From NCBI RefSeq assembly GCF_030378205.1, contig NZ_CP127385.1, forward strand, positions 7,170,001-7,234,000: a stretch of DNA of 64,000 bases. The letters are read 5' to 3'. Every line of letters starts with the position of its first letter. The stretch's first letter is position 1. Below, in pieces: positions 1 to 7,483 of this stretch. The position numbers and the translations under genes are program-made. The notes beneath the pieces are model-generated. The model was not told the DNA's origin. It saw only the letters and a program-made list of their open reading frames with translations, and did not search any database. This stretch comes from Bradyrhizobium sp. NP1. Lineage in GTDB: Bacteria; Pseudomonadota; Alphaproteobacteria; Rhizobiales; Xanthobacteraceae.

Positions 1-1034
1 TCGATCTCGGCCGCACGCCGGGCGGCTCGTCCGGCGGATCGTCGGCCGCGCTTGCCGCAGGTTATGGCCCGCTGTCGCTCGGCTCCGATATCGGCGGCTC
101 GTTGCGCGTGCCGGCGTTTCATTGCGGCGTCTATGCGCACAAGCCGACGTTCGCCCTGGTGCCGAGCCGCGGCCACACGCCGCCGCCGCTGCCGCCGTTG
201 CCGTTCGATCGCGATCTCGCAGTGACCGGGCCGATGGCGCGCTGCGCCGCCGACCTTTCGCCTCTGCTTGACGTGATGGCGGCGCCGGACCCGCTCGAGG
301 CCGGCAAGGCCTATTCGCTGGCCCTGCCGCCGCCGCGGCATGCCGCGCTGAAGGACTTCCGCATCCTGCTCATCGACAGCGATCCTCTCCTGCCGACCGA
401 CAAGGACATCCGTGCCGGCATCGAGAACCTGGCAACCACCCTCGTCCAGGCCGGCGCGTATGTGGCGCGGCAGAGCCCGCTGTTGCCGGATTTCGCGGCC
501 TCATCGCGGCTCTATATGCGGCTTCTGATGTCGCTGCTGAGCGCGAGCTTCCCGCCGGAAATCTACGCCGGCGCACAGGCTTCCGCCGCGCAGCTTGCAG
601 CCGACGACATGAGCCTGCGCGCGGAACGTCTCCGCGGCATCGCGCTCAGCCATCGTGACTGGGTGGCTGCGAGCGGCGGCCGCACACGGCTGCGCGCGCA
701 ATGGCGCGAGCTTTTCAAGAGCTTCGACGCCGTGATCTGTCCCATCATGCCGACGCCAGCCTATCCGCACGATCATTCGCAGGACCAGGAGCAGCGCCGC
801 ATCATGATCGACGGCGAGGCCCATTCCTATCCTGACCAGCTAGCGTGGCCCGGCATCGCGACGCTGCCCGGCCTGCCAGCGACCGCAATCCCGCTCGGGC
901 TATCGCGCGGGGGACTGCCGATCGGCGTGCAGATCGTCGGCCCATGGCTCGAGGACCGCACGCCGCTCAAGCTTGCCGAACTGATCGAGCGCGAAGTCGG
1001 CGGCTTCATTGCGCCGCCGATGTTCGATGACTAA
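1..1034 (+). CDS. Amidase signature-family hydrolase, 5' end missing
   Basis: This is the C-terminal part of an amidase signature (AS) enzyme, which hydrolyses a carboxamide with a Ser-cisSer-Lys triad. The frame is open from base 3 and runs to TAA at 1032-1034. The first readable residues contain the Gly/Ser-rich AS signature (GGSSGGSSAALAAG), followed by GSDIGGSLR, which carries the nucleophilic serine. The catalytic lysine, about 75 residues before the cis-serine, lies outside the window. The C-terminal stretch GLPATAIPLG...GLPIGVQIVG is the usual substrate-pocket region of the family. The substrate cannot be told from sequence. It is a different protein from the amidase at 27670-29082 and has no visible AtzG-like partner. 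Confidence 0.9.
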   Translation, partial: DLGRTPGGSSGGSSAALAAGYGPLSLGSDIGGSLRVPAFHCGVYAHKPTFALVPSRGHTPPPLPPLPFDRDLAVTGPMARCAADLSPLLDVMAAPDPLEAGKAYSLALPPPRHAALKDFRILLIDSDPLLPTDKDIRAGIENLATTLVQAGAYVARQSPLLPDFAASSRLYMRLLMSLLSASFPPEIYAGAQASAAQLAADDMSLRAERLRGIALSHRDWVAASGGRTRLRAQWRELFKSFDAVICPIMPTPAYPHDHSQDQEQRRIMIDGEAHSYPDQLAWPGIATLPGLPATAIPLGLSRGGLPIGVQIVGPWLEDRTPLKLAELIEREVGGFIAPPMFDD

Positions 1035-1132
1035 CTTGCTCGCCAAGGCGCGGCGCGGCATCCCGGCAGTTCTGCTGCCAGCTGCTGACATGATTTCGGC
1101 TGCGCCGCATCGAAGGTCAACGGGAGCAACCC

Positions 1133-1486
1133 ATGGACAAGGACATCAGCGAGCTGACGCAGCTCAACACCGACTACGTCAACTCGGTGCAGAATTCGGA
1201 CGTCAGGCGCTTCGACGAAATCCTTGCGCAGGACTTTTATTGCACCAATCCCGACAAGACGCTGGTCGACCGCGCCGCCTTCCTGAAGCAGACCGCGATC
1301 CCGGTGAAGATCCGGAATCTGAAGGCCGAAGACGTCAAGATCCGCGTGCTCGGCGACTTCGCGATCATTCACGCCTCCACCAGCTACACGATGCCTGACG
1401 GCGAGCGGGCCTCCGGCCGCTACACCGACTGCTGGGCGAGGCAGAACGGAAAGTGGCTCGCGGTGTCAGCGCACGTGGCGCGGTGA
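1133..1486 (+). CDS. Small NTF2-like (SnoaL/DUF4440-type) protein
   Basis: This 117-residue protein fits the cone-shaped NTF2/SnoaL fold: an N-terminal helical pair (residues 1-35), then strands including FAIIHASTSYTMPDG and a C-terminal CWARQNGKWLAVSAHVAR. The ending 'W..+.GKW..v..H' is characteristic of DUF4440-type members. A GGGAGCAACCC stretch precedes the ATG. It lies 98 bp after the amidase on the same strand, so co-transcription is possible but not shown. Members may be isomerases, hydrolases or binding proteins; no catalytic residue can be assigned. Family placement is likely, function unknown. Confidence 0.75.
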   Translation: MDKDISELTQLNTDYVNSVQNSDVRRFDEILAQDFYCTNPDKTLVDRAAFLKQTAIPVKIRNLKAEDVKIRVLGDFAIIHASTSYTMPDGERASGRYTDCWARQNGKWLAVSAHVAR

Positions 1487-1493
1487 GGACAGG

Positions 1494-1586
1494 TTGTCAT
1501 TGCCGGGCTTGACCCGGCAATCCATCATTGAAGGCAAGACGTCCTGGAAGCTGGATGGATGCCCGGGTCAAGCCCGGGCATGACAA
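1494..1586. repeat. Intergenic inverted repeat (CCGGGCTTGACCCGG type)
   Basis: Two arms face each other: TTGTCATTGCCGGGCTTGA at the left and, reverse-complemented, a near match at the right (CCCGGGTCAAGCCCGGGCAT then GACAA). Each arm also holds its own short palindrome. This type of element is common between genes in Bradyrhizobium and relatives. It lies between the ends of two convergent genes and could form a bidirectional terminator-like structure. Confidence 0.8.
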
Positions 1587-1598
1587 CTTGAGCACAAT

Positions 1599-2687
1599 CT
1601 ACGCGTCAAACATGATGACGCTGCGCAGCGTCTTGCCCGCCTTCATGCTGGCAAAGCCCTCGTTGATCTCGGGCAGCTTCAGCTTGGCCGAGATCCAGTC
1701 CTCGAGATGCAGCCTGCCGCGCAGGTAGAAATCGACCAGGCGGGGCATGTCGACGCGGAAATGGTTGGAGCCCATCGACGAGCCCTGGATCTTGCGCTCG
1801 CGCAGGAAGTCGAAGCCGTGCAGCTCGATCTTCTGGCCGAACGGGATCATGCCGACGATGGTGGCGGTGCCGCCGGGCGCCAGCATCGCAAAGGCCTGCT
1901 CCGCGGTCTCCTTGCGCCCCAGCACCTCGAAGGAATGGTGCACGCCGCCGCCCGTGAGTTCGCGCACCTGCTGCACCACGTCGCCGTTTTTGGGGTCGAC
2001 GATATCGGTGGCCCCTAACTTGGTCGCAAGCTGAAGCTTTGCGGGATTGGTGTCGATCGCGATGACGCGGCCAGCGCCCGCGATCTGCGCGCCGTTAATC
2101 GCCGCCATGCCGACGCCGCCGCAGCCGATCACGGCGACGGTCTCGCCCGCCGTCACCTTGGCCGTGTTGACCACCGCGCCATAGCCGGTGATGACGCCGC
2201 AGCCGATCAGCGCGGCGAGGTCGAGCGGCATGTCCTTCCGGATTTTCACGATCGCGTTCTCGTGCACCAGCATCTGCTCGGCGAAGGACGACAGATTGAG
2301 GAACTGGTGCAGCTTTTCCGGCCGGCCCCACGACAGGCGGTTGGACTGGCCCGGCAGCATCTTCACCGTCGTGTCCGTGCACAGCACCGTGCGCCCGGTG
2401 GTGCAGTTGTCGCAGGTGCCGCAGAACACCGAGAGACAGGTGACGACATGGTCGCCCGGCTTCACGTAGTTGACGTCGGAGCCGACCTTCTCGACCACGC
2501 CGGCGGACTCATGGCCGAGCACCGCCGGCAGAGGATGCGGATAAAGTCCTTCCATGAAGTGCAGATCCGAATGACAGAGACCAGCGACCGCGGTGCGGAT
2601 CAAGACTTCGCGTGGACCGGGATTGGGCAGGCTGACATCCTCGATCACCAGGGGCTTGTTGACTTCATGCAGGACGGCGGCCTTCAT
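1599..2687 (-). CDS. Zinc-dependent alcohol dehydrogenase (MDR family)
   Basis: This 362-residue medium-chain dehydrogenase should oxidise an alcohol or reduce an aldehyde with NAD(P). Zinc ligands are visible: catalytic C38 (AGLCHSD) and H59 (LGHESAG), and the four structural cysteines C89, C92, C95 and C103. The Rossmann glycine motif GCGGVGMAAINGA follows near residue 188. The length is normal for the class III-like subfamily. GAGGGAAG precedes the ATG. It lies 69 bp downstream of the acyl-CoA dehydrogenase gene on the same strand, so the pair may form an operon for a fatty or branched alcohol/acyl-CoA pathway. Cofactor preference and substrate are unknown. Confidence 0.92.
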   Translation of the reverse strand: MKAAVLHEVNKPLVIEDVSLPNPGPREVLIRTAVAGLCHSDLHFMEGLYPHPLPAVLGHESAGVVEKVGSDVNYVKPGDHVVTCLSVFCGTCDNCTTGRTVLCTDTTVKMLPGQSNRLSWGRPEKLHQFLNLSSFAEQMLVHENAIVKIRKDMPLDLAALIGCGVITGYGAVVNTAKVTAGETVAVIGCGGVGMAAINGAQIAGAGRVIAIDTNPAKLQLATKLGATDIVDPKNGDVVQQVRELTGGGVHHSFEVLGRKETAEQAFAMLAPGGTATIVGMIPFGQKIELHGFDFLRERKIQGSSMGSNHFRVDMPRLVDFYLRGRLHLEDWISAKLKLPEINEGFASMKAGKTLRSVIMFDA

Positions 2688-2756
2688 TGCGCTTCCCTCT
2701 GACTTCTTGCTTTTGAACTTCCTGCTCTTGACCAGCGCTGTGCGCCGGCAGCGAGC

Positions 2757-4538
2757 TTACGCCGCACAGACCAGTTCGCCAACCTCGGCCATGCCGGCCG
2801 CGCGCGCGCCAAGCAGGAGATCCTCGATCGCTCCTTGCGTGCTATTTTCCGCAAGCCGGAACGGATCGCCGGACCCGAGCCGATGATCGACGGCGAGCCG
2901 CGACAACAACAGCCGGCGCGCGTCGCCACGCCTGGCATGGATGCGGTTGGCTTCCCACGAAAACGCCACCGCGCTTGCGACATGATAGAGCAGGCTGGTG
3001 GCGCGGCGCGCCTCGGCCTCATTGTCGGCGCGGCCCGCGACCGCGCGGGCAAACTCCACCGCGCGGTCGGTGAGCCCGCGCAGCCGGTCGCGCCAGGCGA
3101 CGGGCACATCCGCACTGTCGTCGAGCCGCGCATGCAGATCGGCGGCGAGCGCGCTTTCCGCGCCATGGCGGCCGACCGCGCGCTTCAACGCATCGAGCGC
3201 GACGATGTTGCCGGTGCCTTCCCAGATCGAGCCGAGATGGGCGTCGCGCAACAGCCGCGCGGTGGCGAATTCCTCGATATAGCCGATGCCGCCGCGCATC
3301 TCGAGCGCATCGCCGCAAACCTTGCGTGCATCGCGCGTGGCGCGGAATTTCAGCGTCGGCGTCAGGATGCGCAGCAGCGCGGCGGCGTCCTGACTGCCGG
3401 CTTCGGCGCGGTCGAGCGCGTCGGCCGTGAGAAAACTCAGCGACAGGCCCTGCTCGGTCGGCAACATGATCTTCAGGAGCTGGCGGCGGCCGAGCGGCAG
3501 GTCGATGATGCGGCGACCGAACACGACGCGGTTTGTCGCGACCGTCATCGCGTCGTGACAGGCGCGCCGCATCAGCGCGGTCGACTTCACGCCGTTGGAG
3601 AGGCGCGAGGAATTCACCATCTCGGCCATCTGCACGAAGCCGCGGTCGAGCCGGCCGACCGCATAGGCAATCGCACCTTCGAGCTTGATCTCGCCTGATG
3701 CCATCGAGCGCGTGCCGAGCTTGTCCTTGAGGCGCACGATCCGGTAGTGGTTCTGCGCGCCCTCGTCGAGGAAACGCGGCATCAGGAACAAGCCGACGCC
3801 GCGCGTGCCGCCTTCGGCGCCCTCCGGCCGCGCCAGCAGCATCACGACCTTGGCATCGGCGTTGGAGCAGAACCACTTCTCGCCGTAAAGCCGCCAGTGG
3901 TCGCCTTCCTTCACCGCTTTCGTGGTGAGCGTGCCGACGTCGGAACCGCCCTCCTTCTCGGTCATGAACTGGCCGCCCTGGGTCAGCTTCGCCATGTCGG
4001 TCTGGGTCAGGCCGTCGAGATATTTCGCCTTCAGCGCCTCGCTGCCGAAATTCGAAAGCAGCTTGGCGCAGCCATCGGTGACGTTGATCGGGCAGCCGAG
4101 GCCGAATTCGGTCTGGTTGAACAGGAAGGTGAAGGCGTGTTTTGCCACCACAGGATATTTGTCCGGCCAGCCCAGTATGCCCTTGCGGATCGACATCGCA
4201 TGGATGCCGAACTCGCCGAAGGCGGCCTTCTCCAGCTCGCGGTAGGCGGGATGATATTCGATTCCTTGCACGTCGCGGCCGAAGCGGTCGCGCTGATGCA
4301 GAACCGGCGGATGGTGGTCGGCGAGCCGCGCGCATTCGTCGAGAAAACCGCCGGCGAGTCCGCCGAGGCGATCGAGATGCGGCTCGATATGGTTGAATAT
4401 TGCCTCGGAGAGGTGAATGCGCAGCAGATCCGTCAGCGCCGGATCGGCGCGGTAGAAATTCATTCCCGACGTGTCCGGCGCGAGCAGTCCGGATGGCGTG
4501 GCCATAGCGGCGCTGCGATCAGCTTTGAGCGGCTGCAT
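2757..4538 (-). CDS. AidB-like acyl-CoA dehydrogenase
   Basis: This 593-residue flavoprotein belongs to the acyl-CoA dehydrogenase superfamily. The FAD/substrate motif FMTEKEGGSDVGT is at residues 191-203, and the general base is probably E440 in SIWEGTGNI. The long N-terminal region before the core (about 130 residues) and the 'MTEK.GGSD' and 'IWEGTGN' motifs resemble the AidB/isovaleryl-CoA dehydrogenase branch more than short-chain enzymes. It probably introduces an alpha-beta double bond into an acyl-CoA. In Escherichia coli AidB is linked to the alkylation response, but nothing here shows that role. A zinc alcohol dehydrogenase gene follows, and an SDR and a crotonase are transcribed divergently, which suggests acyl-CoA metabolism. 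Confidence 0.88.
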   Translation of the reverse strand: MQPLKADRSAAMATPSGLLAPDTSGMNFYRADPALTDLLRIHLSEAIFNHIEPHLDRLGGLAGGFLDECARLADHHPPVLHQRDRFGRDVQGIEYHPAYRELEKAAFGEFGIHAMSIRKGILGWPDKYPVVAKHAFTFLFNQTEFGLGCPINVTDGCAKLLSNFGSEALKAKYLDGLTQTDMAKLTQGGQFMTEKEGGSDVGTLTTKAVKEGDHWRLYGEKWFCSNADAKVVMLLARPEGAEGGTRGVGLFLMPRFLDEGAQNHYRIVRLKDKLGTRSMASGEIKLEGAIAYAVGRLDRGFVQMAEMVNSSRLSNGVKSTALMRRACHDAMTVATNRVVFGRRIIDLPLGRRQLLKIMLPTEQGLSLSFLTADALDRAEAGSQDAAALLRILTPTLKFRATRDARKVCGDALEMRGGIGYIEEFATARLLRDAHLGSIWEGTGNIVALDALKRAVGRHGAESALAADLHARLDDSADVPVAWRDRLRGLTDRAVEFARAVAGRADNEAEARRATSLLYHVASAVAFSWEANRIHARRGDARRLLLSRLAVDHRLGSGDPFRLAENSTQGAIEDLLLGARAAGMAEVGELVCAA

Positions 4539-4565
4539 TGAAAACCCTCGGGTGCTTCCTCATCT

Positions 4566-4642
4566 CTAGTGTCCCGGTTCTGACATTCGCATCATTTTGC
4601 GGAAGCCACGTTTTGCGAATGTCAGAACCAAAGGGACACTAG
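4566..4642. repeat. Palindromic element E1 (first of a mirror-image pair)
   Basis: The left arm begins CTAGTGTCCC-GGTTCTGAC. The right arm, reverse-complemented, begins CTAGTGTCCC-TTT-GGTTCTGAC. Both continue ATTCGC. The arms are identical except for an extra TTT in the right arm, which would bulge from the stem. The loop is about 22 nt. It lies in the 312-bp gap between the divergent acyl-CoA dehydrogenase and SDR genes. Confidence 0.9.
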
Positions 4643-4656
4643 CAAAATATCAGATT

Positions 4657-4734
4657 CTAGTGTGGCTTTGGCTCTGACGTTCCTTTGAAGAGGTTGCGGC
4701 GAAACTGAAAGGAACGTCAGAGCCGCCACACTTG
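4657..4734. repeat. Palindromic element E2 (second of a mirror-image pair)
   Basis: The left arm is CTAGTGTGGC-TTT-GGCTCTGAC followed by GTTCCTTT. The right arm, reverse-complemented, is the same but lacks TTT and starts CAAG. E2 lies 14 bp (CAAAATATCAGATT) after E1. Stem bases differ from E1 (GTGGC for GTCCC, GTTCC for ATTCG), yet both arms have changed together so pairing is kept. The TTT is in the left arm here and in the right arm in E1. The rest of the gap (4539-4565 and 4735-4850) holds only the two promoter/leader regions; nothing further was recognised. Confidence 0.9.
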
Positions 4735-4850
4735 TCACGACTATCGCACATCCGCCCGCCGCGTGTCGCGCTGTCCGTTTGCGGCTACGCGCAATTTCGT
4801 CCCGTGGAATGGGCCGTAACGCCAGGCCCGCATCGCAAAGGAAAGCATCG

Positions 4851-5552
4851 ATGGAAAAGCCCAAATATAAGAACGCCCTGATCGTCGGCGCCGGCGAGGG
4901 CCTCAGCGCCTCGCTGACGCGGCTGCTCGCCCGCGAGGGCATCCGCGTCGCGCTCGCCGCGCGCAAGATCGAGAAACTCGGCGCGCTCTGCGGCGAGACC
5001 AGCGCCCGCGCCTTTGCCTGCAACGCCGCCGATGCCGACGAGGTCGAGCGGCTGTTCGGCCTGGTCGAGCGCGAGATCGGAACCCCCGACCTCGTGGTCT
5101 ACAATGCGAGCGGCCGCGCGCGCGGCCCGTTTGTCGAGCTGGTTCCGGCCGACGTCGCGAACACGATCGCGGTCAGCGCCTATGGCGGCTTTTTGGTGGC
5201 GCAGCAGGCGGCAAAGCGGATGCTGCCCAACAGGCACGGCGCGATCCTGTTCACGGGCGCCTCGGCCAGCGTGAAGGGCTATGCGCAGTCGGCTCCCTTC
5301 GCGATGGGCAAGTTCGCGCTGCGCGGCCTGGCGCAGAGCATGGCGCGGGAGCTATCACCGCAGGGCATCCATGTCGCGCATTTCGTCATTGACGGCGGCA
5401 TTCGCAGCGCCAACCGGCCCGACCCGGCGGATCGGCCGGATTCGATGCTCGATCCGGACGCAATCGCGCTCAGTTACTGGAACGTGCTGCAGCAGCCGCG
5501 GAGCGCCTGGAGCTGGGAGCTCGAGCTTCGGCCCTGGGTCGAGAAGTTCTAG
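4851..5552 (+). CDS. SDR-family protein with Phe in place of the catalytic Tyr
   Basis: From the ATG at 4851 (preceded by CAAAGGAAAG) this is a 233-residue short-chain dehydrogenase/reductase. I chose this start over one 72 bp upstream because of the ribosome site and because MEKPKYKNALIVGAG is a normal SDR N-terminus. The cofactor motif GAGEGLSAS is at 14-22 and an NNAG equivalent, YNASG, at 84-88. S138 and K154 are present, but the YxxxK tyrosine is F150 (APFAMGKFALRG). I recall close relatives with the same substitution, so it may bind nucleotide without normal reductase chemistry or use another residue. It stands 73 bp before a crotonase gene on the same strand. Confidence 0.85.
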   Translation: MEKPKYKNALIVGAGEGLSASLTRLLAREGIRVALAARKIEKLGALCGETSARAFACNAADADEVERLFGLVEREIGTPDLVVYNASGRARGPFVELVPADVANTIAVSAYGGFLVAQQAAKRMLPNRHGAILFTGASASVKGYAQSAPFAMGKFALRGLAQSMARELSPQGIHVAHFVIDGGIRSANRPDPADRPDSMLDPDAIALSYWNVLQQPRSAWSWELELRPWVEKF

Positions 5553-5625
5553 GCAGGAAAAGGATGACGCGCGTCATTTCACAGTCCTATAATTTTCCGC
5601 AAACAGGCCTGAAGGAGGATCGCAC

Positions 5626-6477
5626 ATGGCAAACGAGCAGCCGGCCGCGGGCGGCGAAATCACCCTCGACACCGGCACCGACGAATTGCTGTGCGCGATC
5701 CGCGACCGCGTCGCGATCATCACGCTGAACCGGCCGCAGGCGCGCAATTCCCTGTCGGACCGGCTTTCGCCGGCGCTGCGGACCATGATCCGGACCTGCG
5801 GCGAGAATGCGCAAGTCGGCGCGCTGCTCATCACCGGCGCCGGCACCGCGTTCTGCTCCGGCGGCGACGTCAAGGGCATGGGCGCCTATCGCGACAGGAA
5901 GAAGGCCGAGATGTCATTCGACGAGAAGGTCGCCGACCTGCAGGAACGCCAGCGCCTCCTCACCGGCGCGCTGGTCGCCGTGCGCAAGCCGACGATCGCG
6001 GCGCTGCCGGGCGCTGCCGCCGGCGCCGGGCTTGCCATCGCCATGGCCTGCGATATCCGCATCGCGGCGGCTTCCGCCTTCGTCTCCACCGGCTATGCGC
6101 GGGTGGCCCTGAGCGGCGACTACGGCATCGCCTGGCTGCTGACGCGGCTGGTCGGCACCGCGCGCGCCCGCGAGCTGATGTTCACCGCCGAGAAGGTCGA
6201 CGCGGCGCGCTGCGAGCGGATCGGCCTGTTCAACCGTGTGGTGCCGGACGACAAATTGCAGGACGAGGCTTTTGCGCTGGCGAAATCATTCGCCGAAGGC
6301 CCGGCGCTGGCGCTGCGCTACATGAAGGACAATCTCGACGAGGCGCTGTCGTTCGACTTCGCCACCGCGCGCGACCAGGAGGCCGAGCGGCTGGTGCGGC
6401 TGACCGCGACATCAGACCACCGCGAGGCGGTGCAGGCCTTTGTCGAGAAGCGCAAGCCGGTGTTTACGGGGAAATGA
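5626..6477 (+). CDS. Enoyl-CoA hydratase/isomerase (crotonase) family protein
   Basis: This 283-residue crotonase has a strong ribosome site (GAAGGAGGA) before the ATG. The CoA-binding and oxyanion-hole segments are visible: FCSGGDVKGM (77-85) and GAAAGAGLAIAMACDIRIA (129-147). Aligned by eye with rat mitochondrial hydratase, E164 corresponds to E183 (ARELMF) but E144 corresponds to Y157, while D165 (SGDYG) lies nearby. It may therefore be an isomerase or another crotonase activity rather than a classical hydratase. Together with the SDR upstream and the divergent acyl-CoA dehydrogenase it fits a beta-oxidation-like acyl-CoA pathway. The precise reaction is not settled. Confidence 0.9.
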   Translation: MANEQPAAGGEITLDTGTDELLCAIRDRVAIITLNRPQARNSLSDRLSPALRTMIRTCGENAQVGALLITGAGTAFCSGGDVKGMGAYRDRKKAEMSFDEKVADLQERQRLLTGALVAVRKPTIAALPGAAAGAGLAIAMACDIRIAAASAFVSTGYARVALSGDYGIAWLLTRLVGTARARELMFTAEKVDAARCERIGLFNRVVPDDKLQDEAFALAKSFAEGPALALRYMKDNLDEALSFDFATARDQEAERLVRLTATSDHREAVQAFVEKRKPVFTGK

Positions 6478-6484
6478 TCTCGCT

Positions 6485-7102
6485 TCAGTGCGCGGCCAGT
6501 TCCAACGCACGCGAAGCGGCGGCAAGCCGCCAGCTCGCGCAGGGAATGTCCGCCGGCGCAACCGCGATGGATTTCTCGAAGCGGACGAGCTTCCAGTCGT
6601 CCGGGTTGTGCACGAAGGTGTAGCCCGTCTTCTTCGCAAGTCCGATCATCGCGCTGTTGGAGCGCAGCGTATCGCCGAACAGGCTGCAGGCGCCAAAAGC
6701 GGCGGCACGGCATTCCAGATTCTTCAGCAATGCAGCGCCAATGCCGTGGCCCTGCCAGCGGTCGTCGAGCGAGAGACCGAACTCGAAGCTGCCGTTCTCG
6801 GGGTGGAAGGCGTAGCGGGCTTCGCCGACGATCACCTCGAATCCGTCGATGGCGACGGTGGCGACCACGCTGAAGCGGTCCTCCTCGCCGACATGGATGA
6901 AATGGTCGAGCAGCGACTTCGGCAGCTCGCTGATGGCGCCAAGGAACCGGTTGTAGCGCGAGCCCGCCGACAACGAGCGGAAATAGTTCTGCAGCTCCTC
7001 GGCGTCGCGCGGCTCGACGAAGCGCACGGTGACAGGCTGGCCGTCGCGCGCCCGCACAACGTCGGAATGCTGCTTGAGATCATCGAACCGCAGGGTGGTC
7101 AT
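6485..7102 (-). CDS. GNAT-family N-acetyltransferase
   Basis: This 205-residue protein has the GNAT acetyl-CoA pyrophosphate loop RWQGHGIGAALLKNL near residue 115, preceded by the antiparallel strands FEVIVGEARYAF and GSFEFGLSLDD and followed by FGDTLRSNSAMIGLAKKTGY, a typical motif B region. The N-terminus (VTVRFVEPRDAEELQNYFRSLSAGSRYNRFLG) resembles GNAT domains fused to or derived from acyl-CoA synthetase-linked lysine acetyltransferases. The substrate (protein lysine or small molecule) is unknown. It ends 7 bp from the convergent crotonase gene and lies 69 bp downstream of the DUF1127 gene on the same strand. Confidence 0.87.
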   Translation of the reverse strand: MTTLRFDDLKQHSDVVRARDGQPVTVRFVEPRDAEELQNYFRSLSAGSRYNRFLGAISELPKSLLDHFIHVGEEDRFSVVATVAIDGFEVIVGEARYAFHPENGSFEFGLSLDDRWQGHGIGAALLKNLECRAAAFGACSLFGDTLRSNSAMIGLAKKTGYTFVHNPDDWKLVRFEKSIAVAPADIPCASWRLAAASRALELAAH

Positions 7103-7171
7103 GGCCCGCTCCAGTTCCGAAAGGAAGGCAGCCGGCGTCCCCCTGACGAGGCGACGCCGGCGTGGCTGCGC

Positions 7172-7375
7172 TTACGCCCGCCAGAAAGGTTTCTCGGCCT
7201 CACGCGCGACGTCGCTCCAGGACAAGCCGACGTCGTGGAGGTCGCGATCGGTCCAGTGCGAAAGCTCGCGGCGCTGACGGAAGCGGTCCCGCCAGACATG
7301 CAGGGTTTCATTCACCTGGCTGAGAAAGCCCGAATCATGATGATTTGTCATCGTCTGATGGCTGCAAGTAGACAT
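7172..7375 (-). CDS. DUF1127 small protein
   Basis: This 67-residue protein ends with the DUF1127 signature: W..R...R.EL..W.D.DL.DVGLSWSDV..EAEKPFWRA. AGGAGCTGAAA precedes the ATG. In alphaproteobacteria DUF1127 (YjiS-like) proteins have been linked to RNA turnover and to phosphate or stress physiology; here only family membership can be shown. It is divergent from a GcvA-like LysR gene with a 108-bp shared promoter region holding an inverted repeat (7431-7448), an arrangement common in Bradyrhizobium, which makes control by that LysR protein plausible. Confidence 0.85.
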   Translation of the reverse strand: MSTCSHQTMTNHHDSGFLSQVNETLHVWRDRFRQRRELSHWTDRDLHDVGLSWSDVAREAEKPFWRA

Positions 7376-7430
7376 TTTCAGCTCCTGCGGCTAAATCCTT
7401 TGGCGTAATATCTGCGCGCCCGGACGCTTC

Positions 7431-7448
7431 TACAAACGACACTTTGTA
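7431..7448. promoter_or_regulatory. Candidate LysR operator between divergent genes
   Basis: TACAAA-CGACAC-TTTGTA is an inverted repeat with perfect 6-bp arms, lying about midway between the DUF1127 and LysR start codons. LysR-type proteins bind dyads of the form T-N11-A in such shared promoters. Assignment to this LysR is by position only. Confidence 0.45.
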
Positions 7449-7483
7449 CCGTTTCGGATGAAATAAAGTCATATATCTAGGGC

